From contig NZ_CP017940.1 in the NCBI RefSeq assembly GCF_002764115.1, positions 1,586,501 through 1,650,500 of the forward strand: 64,000 nucleotides of DNA, written 5' to 3'. Every line of letters begins with the position of its first letter. The stretch's first letter is position 1. Positions 54,541 through 61,644 of the stretch are shown in pieces. Below the pieces are notes generated by a model. That model saw only the letters and a program-made list of their open reading frames with translations. It did not search any database and was not told the DNA's origin. The position numbers were made by a program, and so were the translations under genes. The DNA is from Phyllobacterium zundukense (lineage in GTDB: Bacteria; Pseudomonadota; Alphaproteobacteria; Rhizobiales; Rhizobiaceae).

Positions 54541-55704
54541 TCACGCGCCGTGCGGGCGGAGCAGGGCGCGGGAAATAATGTGCCGCTGGATTTCGGATGT
54601 GCCTTCCCAGATGCGCTCGACACGGGCGTCGCGCCAGATGCGCTCGAGCGGCAGATCGTCCATCAGCCCCATGCCGCCGTGAATCTGGATCGCCTCGTCG
54701 GCGACGAAGGCCAGCATCTCGGTCGCCTTGAGCTTGGCCATCGCCATGTCCTGATCAGTCACCGTGCCCTGGTCGAATTTCCAGCCCGCCTCGAAGGTAA
54801 GCAGATCCGCGGCTTTCAATTCCGTCGCCATATCCGCCAGTTTGAAGGATACGCCCTGGAATTTGCCGATCTGCTGGCCGAACTGCTGGCGGTGGGCCGC
54901 ATATTCGATGGCGTGGCCAAGCGCCCGCTCGGCGCGGCCAAGGCATGTCGCTGCCACCTGCAGGCGTGTTGCGCCGAGCCAGGTGTTGGCGACTTCGAAA
55001 CCCTTGTGCACTTCGCCAAGGATCGCATCCTGCGGCAGACGGCAATCGTCGAACTCGATGATGGCATTGGTATAGCCGCGATGCGAGACGTTGCGATAAC
55101 CTTCGCGAATGGTCATGCCGGGATGGCCTTTATCGACGAAGAAGGCAGTGATCTTCTTTTTCTTGCCGCGCGGCGTGTCCTCTTCGCCGGAGGCGACGAA
55201 GAGGATGACGAAATCCGCTTCAAGCGCGTGGCTGATGAAGTGCTTCGTACCGTTGACGACCCAGTCGCCACCCTTTTCGACGGCTGTCGCCTTCATGCCG
55301 CGCAGGTCGGAACCGGCACCCGGTTCCGTCATGGCCAGGCAATCGGACTTTTCACCGCGGATGCACGGAAAAAGGTACTTTTCCTTCTGCGCATCGGTAC
55401 CCGCAAGCAAGATGTTCGACGGACGACCGACACAGGTCCAGTGCAGCGCATAATTGGCGCGGCCCAGCTCCTTTTCATAGAGCAGCCATGTCACCGTATC
55501 GAGACCTGCTCCGCCTACGGATTCCGGCATGTTTGCTGCATAAAGCCCAGCCTCCATAGCCTTCTGCTTCAGTTCCTCGGCAAGTTCCTTGCGCAAGATA
55601 CCCGTGCGCTCAACTTCCGCTTCGTGCGGGTAGAGTTCGTTCTCGACAAAGGCACGGGTCGTATCGACGATCAGCCTTTGCTCCTCCGAAAGACCGAATT
55701 CCAT
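54541..55704 (-). CDS. Acyl-CoA dehydrogenase, probable gamma-butyrobetainyl-CoA dehydrogenase
   Basis: A 387-residue flavoprotein of the acyl-CoA dehydrogenase family. It has EFGLSEEQRLIVDTTRAF, ALTEPGAGSD-type LAMTEPGAGSDLRG, VVNGTKHFISHALEADFVI, and FGQQIGKFQGVSFKLADM. The C-terminal QIHGGMGLMDDLPLERIWRD region holds the active-site and FAD contacts. By place in the operon it should oxidise gamma-butyrobetainyl-CoA to crotonobetainyl-CoA, feeding CaiD. ATG 55704 is 4 bp after the carnitine dehydrogenase stop. Upstream in-frame sequence is the shadow of that gene. Confidence 0.83.
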   Translation of the reverse strand: MEFGLSEEQRLIVDTTRAFVENELYPHEAEVERTGILRKELAEELKQKAMEAGLYAANMPESVGGAGLDTVTWLLYEKELGRANYALHWTCVGRPSNILLAGTDAQKEKYLFPCIRGEKSDCLAMTEPGAGSDLRGMKATAVEKGGDWVVNGTKHFISHALEADFVILFVASGEEDTPRGKKKKITAFFVDKGHPGMTIREGYRNVSHRGYTNAIIEFDDCRLPQDAILGEVHKGFEVANTWLGATRLQVAATCLGRAERALGHAIEYAAHRQQFGQQIGKFQGVSFKLADMATELKAADLLTFEAGWKFDQGTVTDQDMAMAKLKATEMLAFVADEAIQIHGGMGLMDDLPLERIWRDARVERIWEGTSEIQRHIISRALLRPHGA

Positions 55705-55708
55705 GGCG

Positions 55709-56773
55709 TTAGCCTTTCTTTTTCTTGGGCTTGCTGGTTTTTGCCTTCTCAGCAGCTTTGGATATGGCTGGCTTCTGTGCCAGCTTCGACAGGCGCTTGG
55801 TGTAGTCCTTGTAGAGCGCGCCAGCGCCCCAGCCCTTGCCCTTGTTCTGGCGGGAGAGGGCTTCCATAATGGCAACCAGATTGTCATCGCGGATGCGCTC
55901 GAGTTCACGAATGGACAGGCCATGCGCCTGTTCGTCGGACTGGTTGGCGATCTTGTCGACCAATTCTTCGGTTAGTTCCGGCACGTCCATCAGCTTGGTC
56001 CAGGGCCAAGACAGGCACGGGCCGAACTGGGCAATGAAGTGACGCATGCCTGCTTCGCCACCGGCGACGCGATAGACCTGGAACATGCCCATTTGCGCCC
56101 AGCGAATGCCGAACGAATAGCGCATGATGTCGTCGAGTTCTTCGACGGTGGTGATGTCGTCCTTGATCAGCCAAAGCGCCTCGCGCCAGACCGCTTCAAG
56201 CAGACGGTCACCGACAAAGGCTTCGATTTCCTTGCGGATCACCACTGGCTTCATGCCGATTGAGGCATAGAGTTCGCGGGCTTTTTCAAGAGCTTCCGGC
56301 GATGTCAGTTTGCCACCGACGATTTCGACCAGCGGCAACAGATAGACAGGGTTATAAGGATGGCCGACGACCAGCCGCTCCGGATGTTTCATGGCTGTCT
56401 GCATGTCGGAGGGCAGGATGCCGGATGTCGATGAACCGATGATCGCGTCGACCGCGGCGTGCCTGTCGATTTCCGCCAGAACCTTGTGCTTCAGGTCGAG
56501 CCGTTCCGGCACGCTTTCCTGGATGAAGTCGGCGCCGGCAACGGCCTCTTGAATAGACTTGGCGAAGGTCAGCTTGCCTTCCTTAGGCAATCCATCCGGC
56601 AGCATGGTCTTATAGGCGCGGCGAGAATTCTTCATCACCTCGCTGACTTTGCGCTCTGCTTCCGGATCAGGATCGAAGATCGAGACATCTACGCCGTTGA
56701 GAAGAAGGCGCGCTACCCAACCCGCACCGATAACACCGCCGCCGACAGCTGCGGCCTTGCGAATACCTGCCAT
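55709..56773 (-). CDS. cdhA: L-carnitine dehydrogenase
   Basis: A 354-residue NAD-dependent 3-hydroxyacyl-CoA-dehydrogenase-family protein. It starts with the Rossmann motif AAVGGGVIGAGWVARLLLNG and has IFDPDPEAE (NAD-specific acidic residue), IIGSSTSGILPSDMQ, HPYNPVYLLPLVEIV and the helical C-terminal dimerisation domain. Rhizobial L-carnitine dehydrogenases have this wording. It oxidises carnitine to 3-dehydrocarnitine. The C-terminus is a Lys-rich tail (KKKKG). In several species a thioesterase domain is fused to this enzyme; here the tail stops and the thioesterase is a separate gene at 58830. Four base pairs after cdhC. Confidence 0.88.
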   Translation of the reverse strand: MAGIRKAAAVGGGVIGAGWVARLLLNGVDVSIFDPDPEAERKVSEVMKNSRRAYKTMLPDGLPKEGKLTFAKSIQEAVAGADFIQESVPERLDLKHKVLAEIDRHAAVDAIIGSSTSGILPSDMQTAMKHPERLVVGHPYNPVYLLPLVEIVGGKLTSPEALEKARELYASIGMKPVVIRKEIEAFVGDRLLEAVWREALWLIKDDITTVEELDDIMRYSFGIRWAQMGMFQVYRVAGGEAGMRHFIAQFGPCLSWPWTKLMDVPELTEELVDKIANQSDEQAHGLSIRELERIRDDNLVAIMEALSRQNKGKGWGAGALYKDYTKRLSKLAQKPAISKAAEKAKTSKPKKKKG

Positions 56774-56777
56774 AATC

Positions 56778-57683
56778 TCACCAGCCCTTTGTCAATTTCA
56801 TGCGCTCGCGGACTTCTTGGGGCCCGAGAATTTTTGCACCCATGCCTTCGGCGACTTTCACCGCCCGCTCAACCAATGGGCCGTTTGTGGCGAGAACGCC
56901 CTTGTCGAGCCAGATATTGTCTTCGAGACCGACACGGATATTGCCGCCCGCCAGCATTGCCATGGCTGCATAGGGCATCTGGTTGCGGCCGATCGAGAAA
57001 GCCGAGAACGTCCAGTTGGATGGCAGGTTGTTGGTTAGCGCCAGCAGTGTGCCGATATCGTCTGGCGCACCCCAGGGAATACCCATGCAGAGTTGCACCA
57101 TGACCGGATCGTCCAGCAGTTTCTGGTCGTAGAGCCACTTGGCAAGAAGCAGATGGCCTGTGTCGAAGATTTCGACTTCCGGACGCACGCCCAGCGCCTG
57201 GATCTGAGCCGCCATTGCTTTCAGCATCGCCGGCGTGTTGGTCATGACATAGTCACCTTCGCCGAAGTTCATCGTGCCGCAGTCGAGCGTGCAGATTTCC
57301 GGGCGAAGTTTTGCAACATGCTCCAGACGTTCGGTGGCGCCGGCCATATCCGTGCCATTGGGCGAGGGCGGCATTGGCTGTTCAACGCTGCCGAGGGTAA
57401 GGTCGCCGCCCATGCCGGCGGTGAGGTTCAGGACCATGTCAACGCCGGACGCCTTGATGTGCTCGACGACTTCCGTATAGAGCGCGATATCGCGCGAACC
57501 CTTGCCGGTTTTTGGATCGCGGACGTGAATATGCGCGATGGCGGCGCCGGCATTTGCGGCAGCGATACATTCATCGGCGATCTGGCGTGGAGTGACCGGA
57601 ACCTTGTCCGAACGGCTCGTCGTGTCGCCCGCGCCTGTCACTGCGCAGGTGATGAATACTTCGCGATTTGGGGTAAGTCCCAT
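56778..57683 (-). CDS. cdhC: 3-dehydrocarnitine:acetyl-CoA trimethylamine-acetyl transferase-type BKACE enzyme
   Basis: A 301-residue beta-keto acid cleavage enzyme (DUF849). Visible: [37 protein letters not shown] (metal-binding His-X-His), [30 protein letters not shown] and [11 protein letters not shown]. In the Pseudomonas carnitine operon CdhC reacts 3-dehydrocarnitine with acetyl-CoA to give betainyl-CoA and acetoacetate. ATG 57683 is preceded by GGGAG. It is the first gene of a six-gene minus-strand operon and divergent from the regulator gene, 80 bp apart. Confidence 0.87.
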   Translation of the reverse strand: MGLTPNREVFITCAVTGAGDTTSRSDKVPVTPRQIADECIAAANAGAAIAHIHVRDPKTGKGSRDIALYTEVVEHIKASGVDMVLNLTAGMGGDLTLGSVEQPMPPSPNGTDMAGATERLEHVAKLRPEICTLDCGTMNFGEGDYVMTNTPAMLKAMAAQIQALGVRPEVEIFDTGHLLLAKWLYDQKLLDDPVMVQLCMGIPWGAPDDIGTLLALTNNLPSNWTFSAFSIGRNQMPYAAMAMLAGGNIRVGLEDNIWLDKGVLATNGPLVERAVKVAEGMGAKILGPQEVRERMKLTKGW

Positions 57684-57763
57684 AGCTGTGCTCCCATTAT
57701 TTTGGTTGTCGTGATCATGCCCCGATTGCCAAGAGATGCTTTGCAATATACGAATTGAAATTG
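57684..57763. promoter_or_regulatory. Divergent promoter region cdhC/cdhR
   Basis: An 80-bp gap separates the two divergent genes and must hold both promoters and the CdhR site. I see an AT-rich run TGCAATATACGAATTGAAATTG at about 57740-57761, but no clear repeat that could be called the operator. Confidence 0.5.
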
Positions 57764-58744
57764 ATGAATAGCGAAACATCGCCACTCTTTTTGCCGAACA
57801 CCAAGACGCTGGACGTGACCGTTCTCGTCTTCAGTGGCGCTTCGCTTATGTGTGTGGCCTCGACAATCGACCCGATGCGCGCCGCGAATCGCGTTTCGGG
57901 TAGCAATCTCTTCAAATGGCGGATCGTCTCCCTCGATGGAGAATCGACAATGACCACTTGTGGCTTGCCGATCGCGGTTTCCGGCTCATTCAATACATCA
58001 GAAAAGGGCGATATGCTTTTGGTTATCGGTGGTTTTGGTACGTCCGATATTGCGCGTACTACCTTCACTGCCAATCTCCGCCGGGCCGTTCACAATTACC
58101 AGATGATTGGCGGTATCGAGGCCGGTTCCTGGCTGCTTGGCCGGGCCGGGTTGCTATCGGGGCGCAAGGCGACCACCCACTGGGAAGACATGGAGGAGTT
58201 CACGGCCGAGTTCCCGGATGCGGATATCCGGCCGGATCGCTACGTCATCGACGGCCCGGTGTTCACCAGCGGCGGGGCTTCGCCGACCTTCGATCTGATG
58301 CTCCATCTGATCCGTTCGCGCTATGGCATGTCGGTGGCGCTCGATGTGGCAAGCGTATTCATCTATGACGAGGCGCATGCGTCAAATGATGCGCAACCAC
58401 TGGTTTCGCTCGGACGGCTGGACGATGTGCACCCGAAACTGGCGGGGGCCATCCGGTTGATGGAAAGCCATATAGAGTCGCCGCTAACCATCGGTGCAAT
58501 TGCGAAGCGGTGCGGTCTGAGCGCCCGAAGTCTGGAAAAGATATTCTCAAAAGCTGTCGGCGAGGGGCCGGGGCGCTATTATCTGCGCCTGCGGCTGAAG
58601 ATGGCGCGGCGGCTGATCACCGATACGAAATCGCCGCTTGCTGATATCGCCGCGCGAACCGGGTTTTCATCCGCAGCGGCCTTCACCCGGACCTTCCGGA
58701 GCTTCGAGGGCAAGCCGCCCAGTGCTTTCCGCCCTGTTCATTGA
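57764..58744 (+). CDS. cdhR: GATase1-like AraC-family regulator of carnitine catabolism
   Basis: A 326-residue regulator with an N-terminal DJ-1/PfpI-like domain (about residues 20-190) and a C-terminal AraC HTH ([21 protein letters not shown], then [20 protein letters not shown]). At the nucleophile elbow [16 protein letters not shown] a Glu stands where peptidase-type members have Cys, as expected for ligand-sensing relatives such as CdhR and GbdR. ATG 57764 is chosen; a TTG nine bases earlier is possible. It lies between the two parts of the carnitine pathway (cdhCA... on one side, cdhB on the other), so control of both is likely. Confidence 0.85.
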   Translation: MNSETSPLFLPNTKTLDVTVLVFSGASLMCVASTIDPMRAANRVSGSNLFKWRIVSLDGESTMTTCGLPIAVSGSFNTSEKGDMLLVIGGFGTSDIARTTFTANLRRAVHNYQMIGGIEAGSWLLGRAGLLSGRKATTHWEDMEEFTAEFPDADIRPDRYVIDGPVFTSGGASPTFDLMLHLIRSRYGMSVALDVASVFIYDEAHASNDAQPLVSLGRLDDVHPKLAGAIRLMESHIESPLTIGAIAKRCGLSARSLEKIFSKAVGEGPGRYYLRLRLKMARRLITDTKSPLADIAARTGFSSAAAFTRTFRSFEGKPPSAFRPVH

Positions 58745-58829
58745 GAGTCGCTTTTGACAAAGCAGCACTATGCTCCTTCATGTTTCAACCCGCGATCAAA
58801 TAACCGCGCCGCCCAGCTAGGAGCCCAGA

Positions 58830-59321
58830 ATGTCAGCCGAAAATTTACAAGGTCAACTGCACCGATCCGCGCCGATTGCCATGGAAAAGGAGTGGATCGA
58901 CTATAATGGTCATCTCAACATGGCCTATTACAACGTTGTGTTCGATCGGGGTGGTGACGAGTTCCTTGCAGAACTCGGCTTTGGGCCGAAATATGCCGCC
59001 GCGCGCAAACTGACAATCTACACCGCTGAGGTGCATATCTGTTACGTGCAGGAAATTCATCTCGACCATATCGTTACTGTCACCAGTCAGTTGATCGATT
59101 TCGATGCCAAACGCCTGCATACCTATAACGAGATCGTGCACAAGGATGGCTGGATCGCTGCCACGGCGGAGGTCCTGTCACTCCACGTTGACATGAGCGG
59201 ACCCAAGGTCGTGCCGTTTCCCGGTGATATTCTGCCAACGCTTGAGTTCTACAAGCAAGCCCATTCCAGGCTTCCCATGCCTGCACGTGTTGGCCGGTCA
59301 ATAGGTATCAAGAAGAAGTAG
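58830..59321 (+). CDS. cdhB: Betainyl-CoA thioesterase (hotdog fold)
   Basis: A 163-residue 4HBT-type thioesterase: EWIDYNGHLNMAYYNVVFDRG contains the catalytic Asp region and hotdog helix, and VHICYVQEIHLDHIVTVTSQ the beta strands. Size and motif match CdhB, which hydrolyses betainyl-CoA to glycine betaine and CoA. It follows cdhR by 85 bp on the same strand. Its last 14 bases overlap the convergent LysR gene. Other acyl-CoA substrates are possible; the assignment rests mainly on context. Confidence 0.78.
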   Translation: MSAENLQGQLHRSAPIAMEKEWIDYNGHLNMAYYNVVFDRGGDEFLAELGFGPKYAAARKLTIYTAEVHICYVQEIHLDHIVTVTSQLIDFDAKRLHTYNEIVHKDGWIAATAEVLSLHVDMSGPKVVPFPGDILPTLEFYKQAHSRLPMPARVGRSIGIKKK

Positions 59322-60216
59322 TTGCGCCGAACTGTTCGACGAGCCAGCGTTCGAATTGCCGGATTCGGGCTTCGCCCACGCGTTCCTTCCGGCAGATCAT
59401 GTACCATGCGCCGGGCTGGGGGACTTTGAGCGGGAAGGGTGCAACGAGCCGCCCCGCTTTCAGATCGTCGGCCACCAGGAAGTCGGGAGCGACGGCCAGT
59501 CCCTGGCCATCGAGGGCTGATTGCAGGGCAGCAAGATAAGTATCGAACTTTAGCGTTACCGCCTGGCCTGTATCGGCCAATCCCGCAGCCTCCAGCCATG
59601 TGCCCCAATCTTCCGGCGCCGTGTATAGCGCGAGGCGCGGGACCTTGTTCAGGGCTTTTACCCCGGAACCACCATCCATACGCGCAGCCACCTGCGGGCT
59701 GCAAACGGGACACATCTCTGCCTTGACCAGCAGCCGGTAATGCAGGTTCATCCGCTCCGGTCGCGTTGTGTGGATGATGCCGATGTCTGAACTGTCGATA
59801 TTGAGTTCCCAATCGAGCTGGCTGGTGCCGATGCGAATGGCGAGATTGGGATTGAACTTGCGAAAATCGGTCAGGCGCGGAATGAGCCAGCGAATGGCGA
59901 AGGTTGCATAGGTTTCAAGCGCCAAATCGTCCGTCGTGCCGATCCGATTGATCAATGCCGTACCGCGCGCGATCTTTTCGAAGGCATCGCGCATATAGGG
60001 GTAGTAGAGAGTGCCCGCATCTGTCAGCGATACGCCGCGCGGCAGACGCTCGAACAGTTTGACGCCCAGGATCGTTTCAAGCTCGGCAATGCGATGGCTG
60101 ATGGCGGATTGCGTCACGCCGAGTTCGTCGCCAGCGAGCCGGAAACTCAACAGCCGCGCCGATGCCTCGAATGCCCGCAACGAGCCGAGCGGCGGTATTC
60201 GAGGCTTTGACATCAT
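59308..60216 (-). CDS. LysR-family regulator (GcvA-like)
   Basis: A 302-residue regulator. HTH: SLRAFEASARLLSFRLAGDELGVTQ then SAISHRIAELE (residues about 12-47). Effector domain features: NLAIRIGTSQLDWELN, LALYTAPEDWGTWL and AWYMICRKE. It is divergent from the Rieske oxygenase gene; the shared 150-bp gap contains the palindrome TGAAT-ATA-ATTCA. It is related in style to the LysR at 30507. The likely target is the oxygenase/dehydrogenase operon. Confidence 0.83.
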   Translation of the reverse strand: MMSKPRIPPLGSLRAFEASARLLSFRLAGDELGVTQSAISHRIAELETILGVKLFERLPRGVSLTDAGTLYYPYMRDAFEKIARGTALINRIGTTDDLALETYATFAIRWLIPRLTDFRKFNPNLAIRIGTSQLDWELNIDSSDIGIIHTTRPERMNLHYRLLVKAEMCPVCSPQVAARMDGGSGVKALNKVPRLALYTAPEDWGTWLEAAGLADTGQAVTLKFDTYLAALQSALDGQGLAVAPDFLVADDLKAGRLVAPFPLKVPQPGAWYMICRKERVGEARIRQFERWLVEQFGATTSS

Positions 60217-60243
60217 GGCTTCAGAACCTCGAAAAAGGATGCG

Positions 60244-60256
60244 TGAATATAATTCA
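60244..60256. promoter_or_regulatory. Palindrome TGAAT-N3-ATTCA, candidate LysR site
   Basis: A perfect 5-3-5 palindrome TGAATATAATTCA, of the T-N11-A LysR type, 28 bp from the LysR start and 112 bp before the Rieske gene. A TATAAT on the + strand lies inside it, so binding would affect initiation directly. The same half-sites with N3 occur at 30461-30473. Confidence 0.55.
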
Positions 60257-60367
60257 TGTCTTTATGAGTAACGATCGCTTGAACGGCGCGCAATGCGGAA
60301 TCATTCTAATCTGCGACGCGTCTTAGAAACAATAAGCGTCCGGGAACAATCTTTTTCGGAGAATGAC

Positions 60368-61600
60368 ATGGGTGCAGAACAGGCATTTGCAGAAATTGCA
60401 CCGGCTCTGGACACGATCGATCAATTAATTGCGGAGCATCGGCCAGGGCATGGGCTGGTCCGTGCCTTCTACATGGATCCGGATGTTTATGCCCGCGATA
60501 TGGAGCGGGTGTTCCGCCGGCATTGGCACTGCATCGGTCATGCGAGCATCATTCCCGATGCCGGGGATTTCGAACTGTTCAAGATCGACTCCGAAGCGGT
60601 TATCGTTTCGCGCAACGAGGACGGGTCGATCCATGCTTTCCTCAATGTCTGCCGCCATCGCGGCGCAGAAGTCTGCACCAAGCCGAAAGGCAATGCGCGC
60701 TTCTTCGTCTGCCCCTATCATGCCTGGACCTATGCCAATGATGGCAGCCTGCGTGCAGCGCGGTTGATGCCCAAGGATTTCGACCGCAGTGCGCATGGCC
60801 TGAAGAAACTGCATGTGCGCGTGGCGGAAGGGCTGATCTTCATCTGCTTTGCCGACGAACCGCTGGATTTCTCGATCATCGAGCAGTCGCTTCGCACCAC
60901 CTGCGGTCAATATGGCTGGGCGGACGCCAAGGTTGCGCACCGCGAAACCTATCCCGTCGACGCCAACTGGAAGCTTGCCGTCGAAAACTACGTGGAATGC
61001 TATCATTGCGGCCCGGCCCATCCGGAATATTCCCAGACACATGCGCTGGAACAGCCCGCCGAAAAGATCGTCGAACTCAATGCGCGCATGGAGCAGCGCA
61101 CCTGCGCTCTTGGTATTGATATCGCCACGGGCGACAATTGGCAGAATTCCGCGCATGGCCAGGAGGCGATCCACACCTTCCGCTATGCACTCTATGACGG
61201 CGTATCGAGCGGCAGCGAGGATGGCTCGCCGGTCGGCCCGTTGATGGGAAGGTTTTCGGAGTTCGATGGCGGCGTTACTTCCATTCACCTGGGCGGTACG
61301 AGTTTCCTCGTCTGCTACCCGGACCACGGCATGATCTACCGCTTCATTCCAAAAACCGTCGATACCTGCGAGATGGAACTGATCTGGCTGGTGCGCGGCG
61401 ATGCGGAAGAGGGCAAGGATTATGACCTCAAAAAGCTGACCTGGCTGTGGAAGGTGACAACTGCGGAAGACAAGACGATCATCGAACACACGGCGCGCGG
61501 TGTTCGCTCGCACTACTTTGTGCCGGGACCGATTGCGCCGATGGAATATAACGAATTGCGGTACATCCAGTGGTACCTCGATGAAATCGGACGGGCCTGA
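60368..61600 (+). CDS. Rieske non-heme iron oxygenase alpha subunit, glycine-betaine-monooxygenase (GbcA)-like
   Basis: A 410-residue oxygenase. ATG 60368 follows GGAG; the frame extends upstream without support. The Rieske 2Fe-2S site is CRHRGAEVC...CPYHAW (C-X-H, 17 residues, C-X2-H, about residues 95-118). The mononuclear iron site is in ENYVECYHCGPAHPEY. GbcA-type proteins hydroxylate a methyl of glycine betaine, releasing formaldehyde and leaving dimethylglycine. The downstream dimethylglycine-dehydrogenase-like gene and upstream carnitine genes support that substrate; stachydrine or carnitine itself are alternatives. The reductase partner (GbcB) is not seen in the window. Confidence 0.78.
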   Translation: MGAEQAFAEIAPALDTIDQLIAEHRPGHGLVRAFYMDPDVYARDMERVFRRHWHCIGHASIIPDAGDFELFKIDSEAVIVSRNEDGSIHAFLNVCRHRGAEVCTKPKGNARFFVCPYHAWTYANDGSLRAARLMPKDFDRSAHGLKKLHVRVAEGLIFICFADEPLDFSIIEQSLRTTCGQYGWADAKVAHRETYPVDANWKLAVENYVECYHCGPAHPEYSQTHALEQPAEKIVELNARMEQRTCALGIDIATGDNWQNSAHGQEAIHTFRYALYDGVSSGSEDGSPVGPLMGRFSEFDGGVTSIHLGGTSFLVCYPDHGMIYRFIPKTVDTCEMELIWLVRGDAEEGKDYDLKKLTWLWKVTTAEDKTIIEHTARGVRSHYFVPGPIAPMEYNELRYIQWYLDEIGRA

Positions 61601-61644
61601 TCCTGCCAGTCCTCACTGCAGCATGAGACCACGGGAGACCTTGT

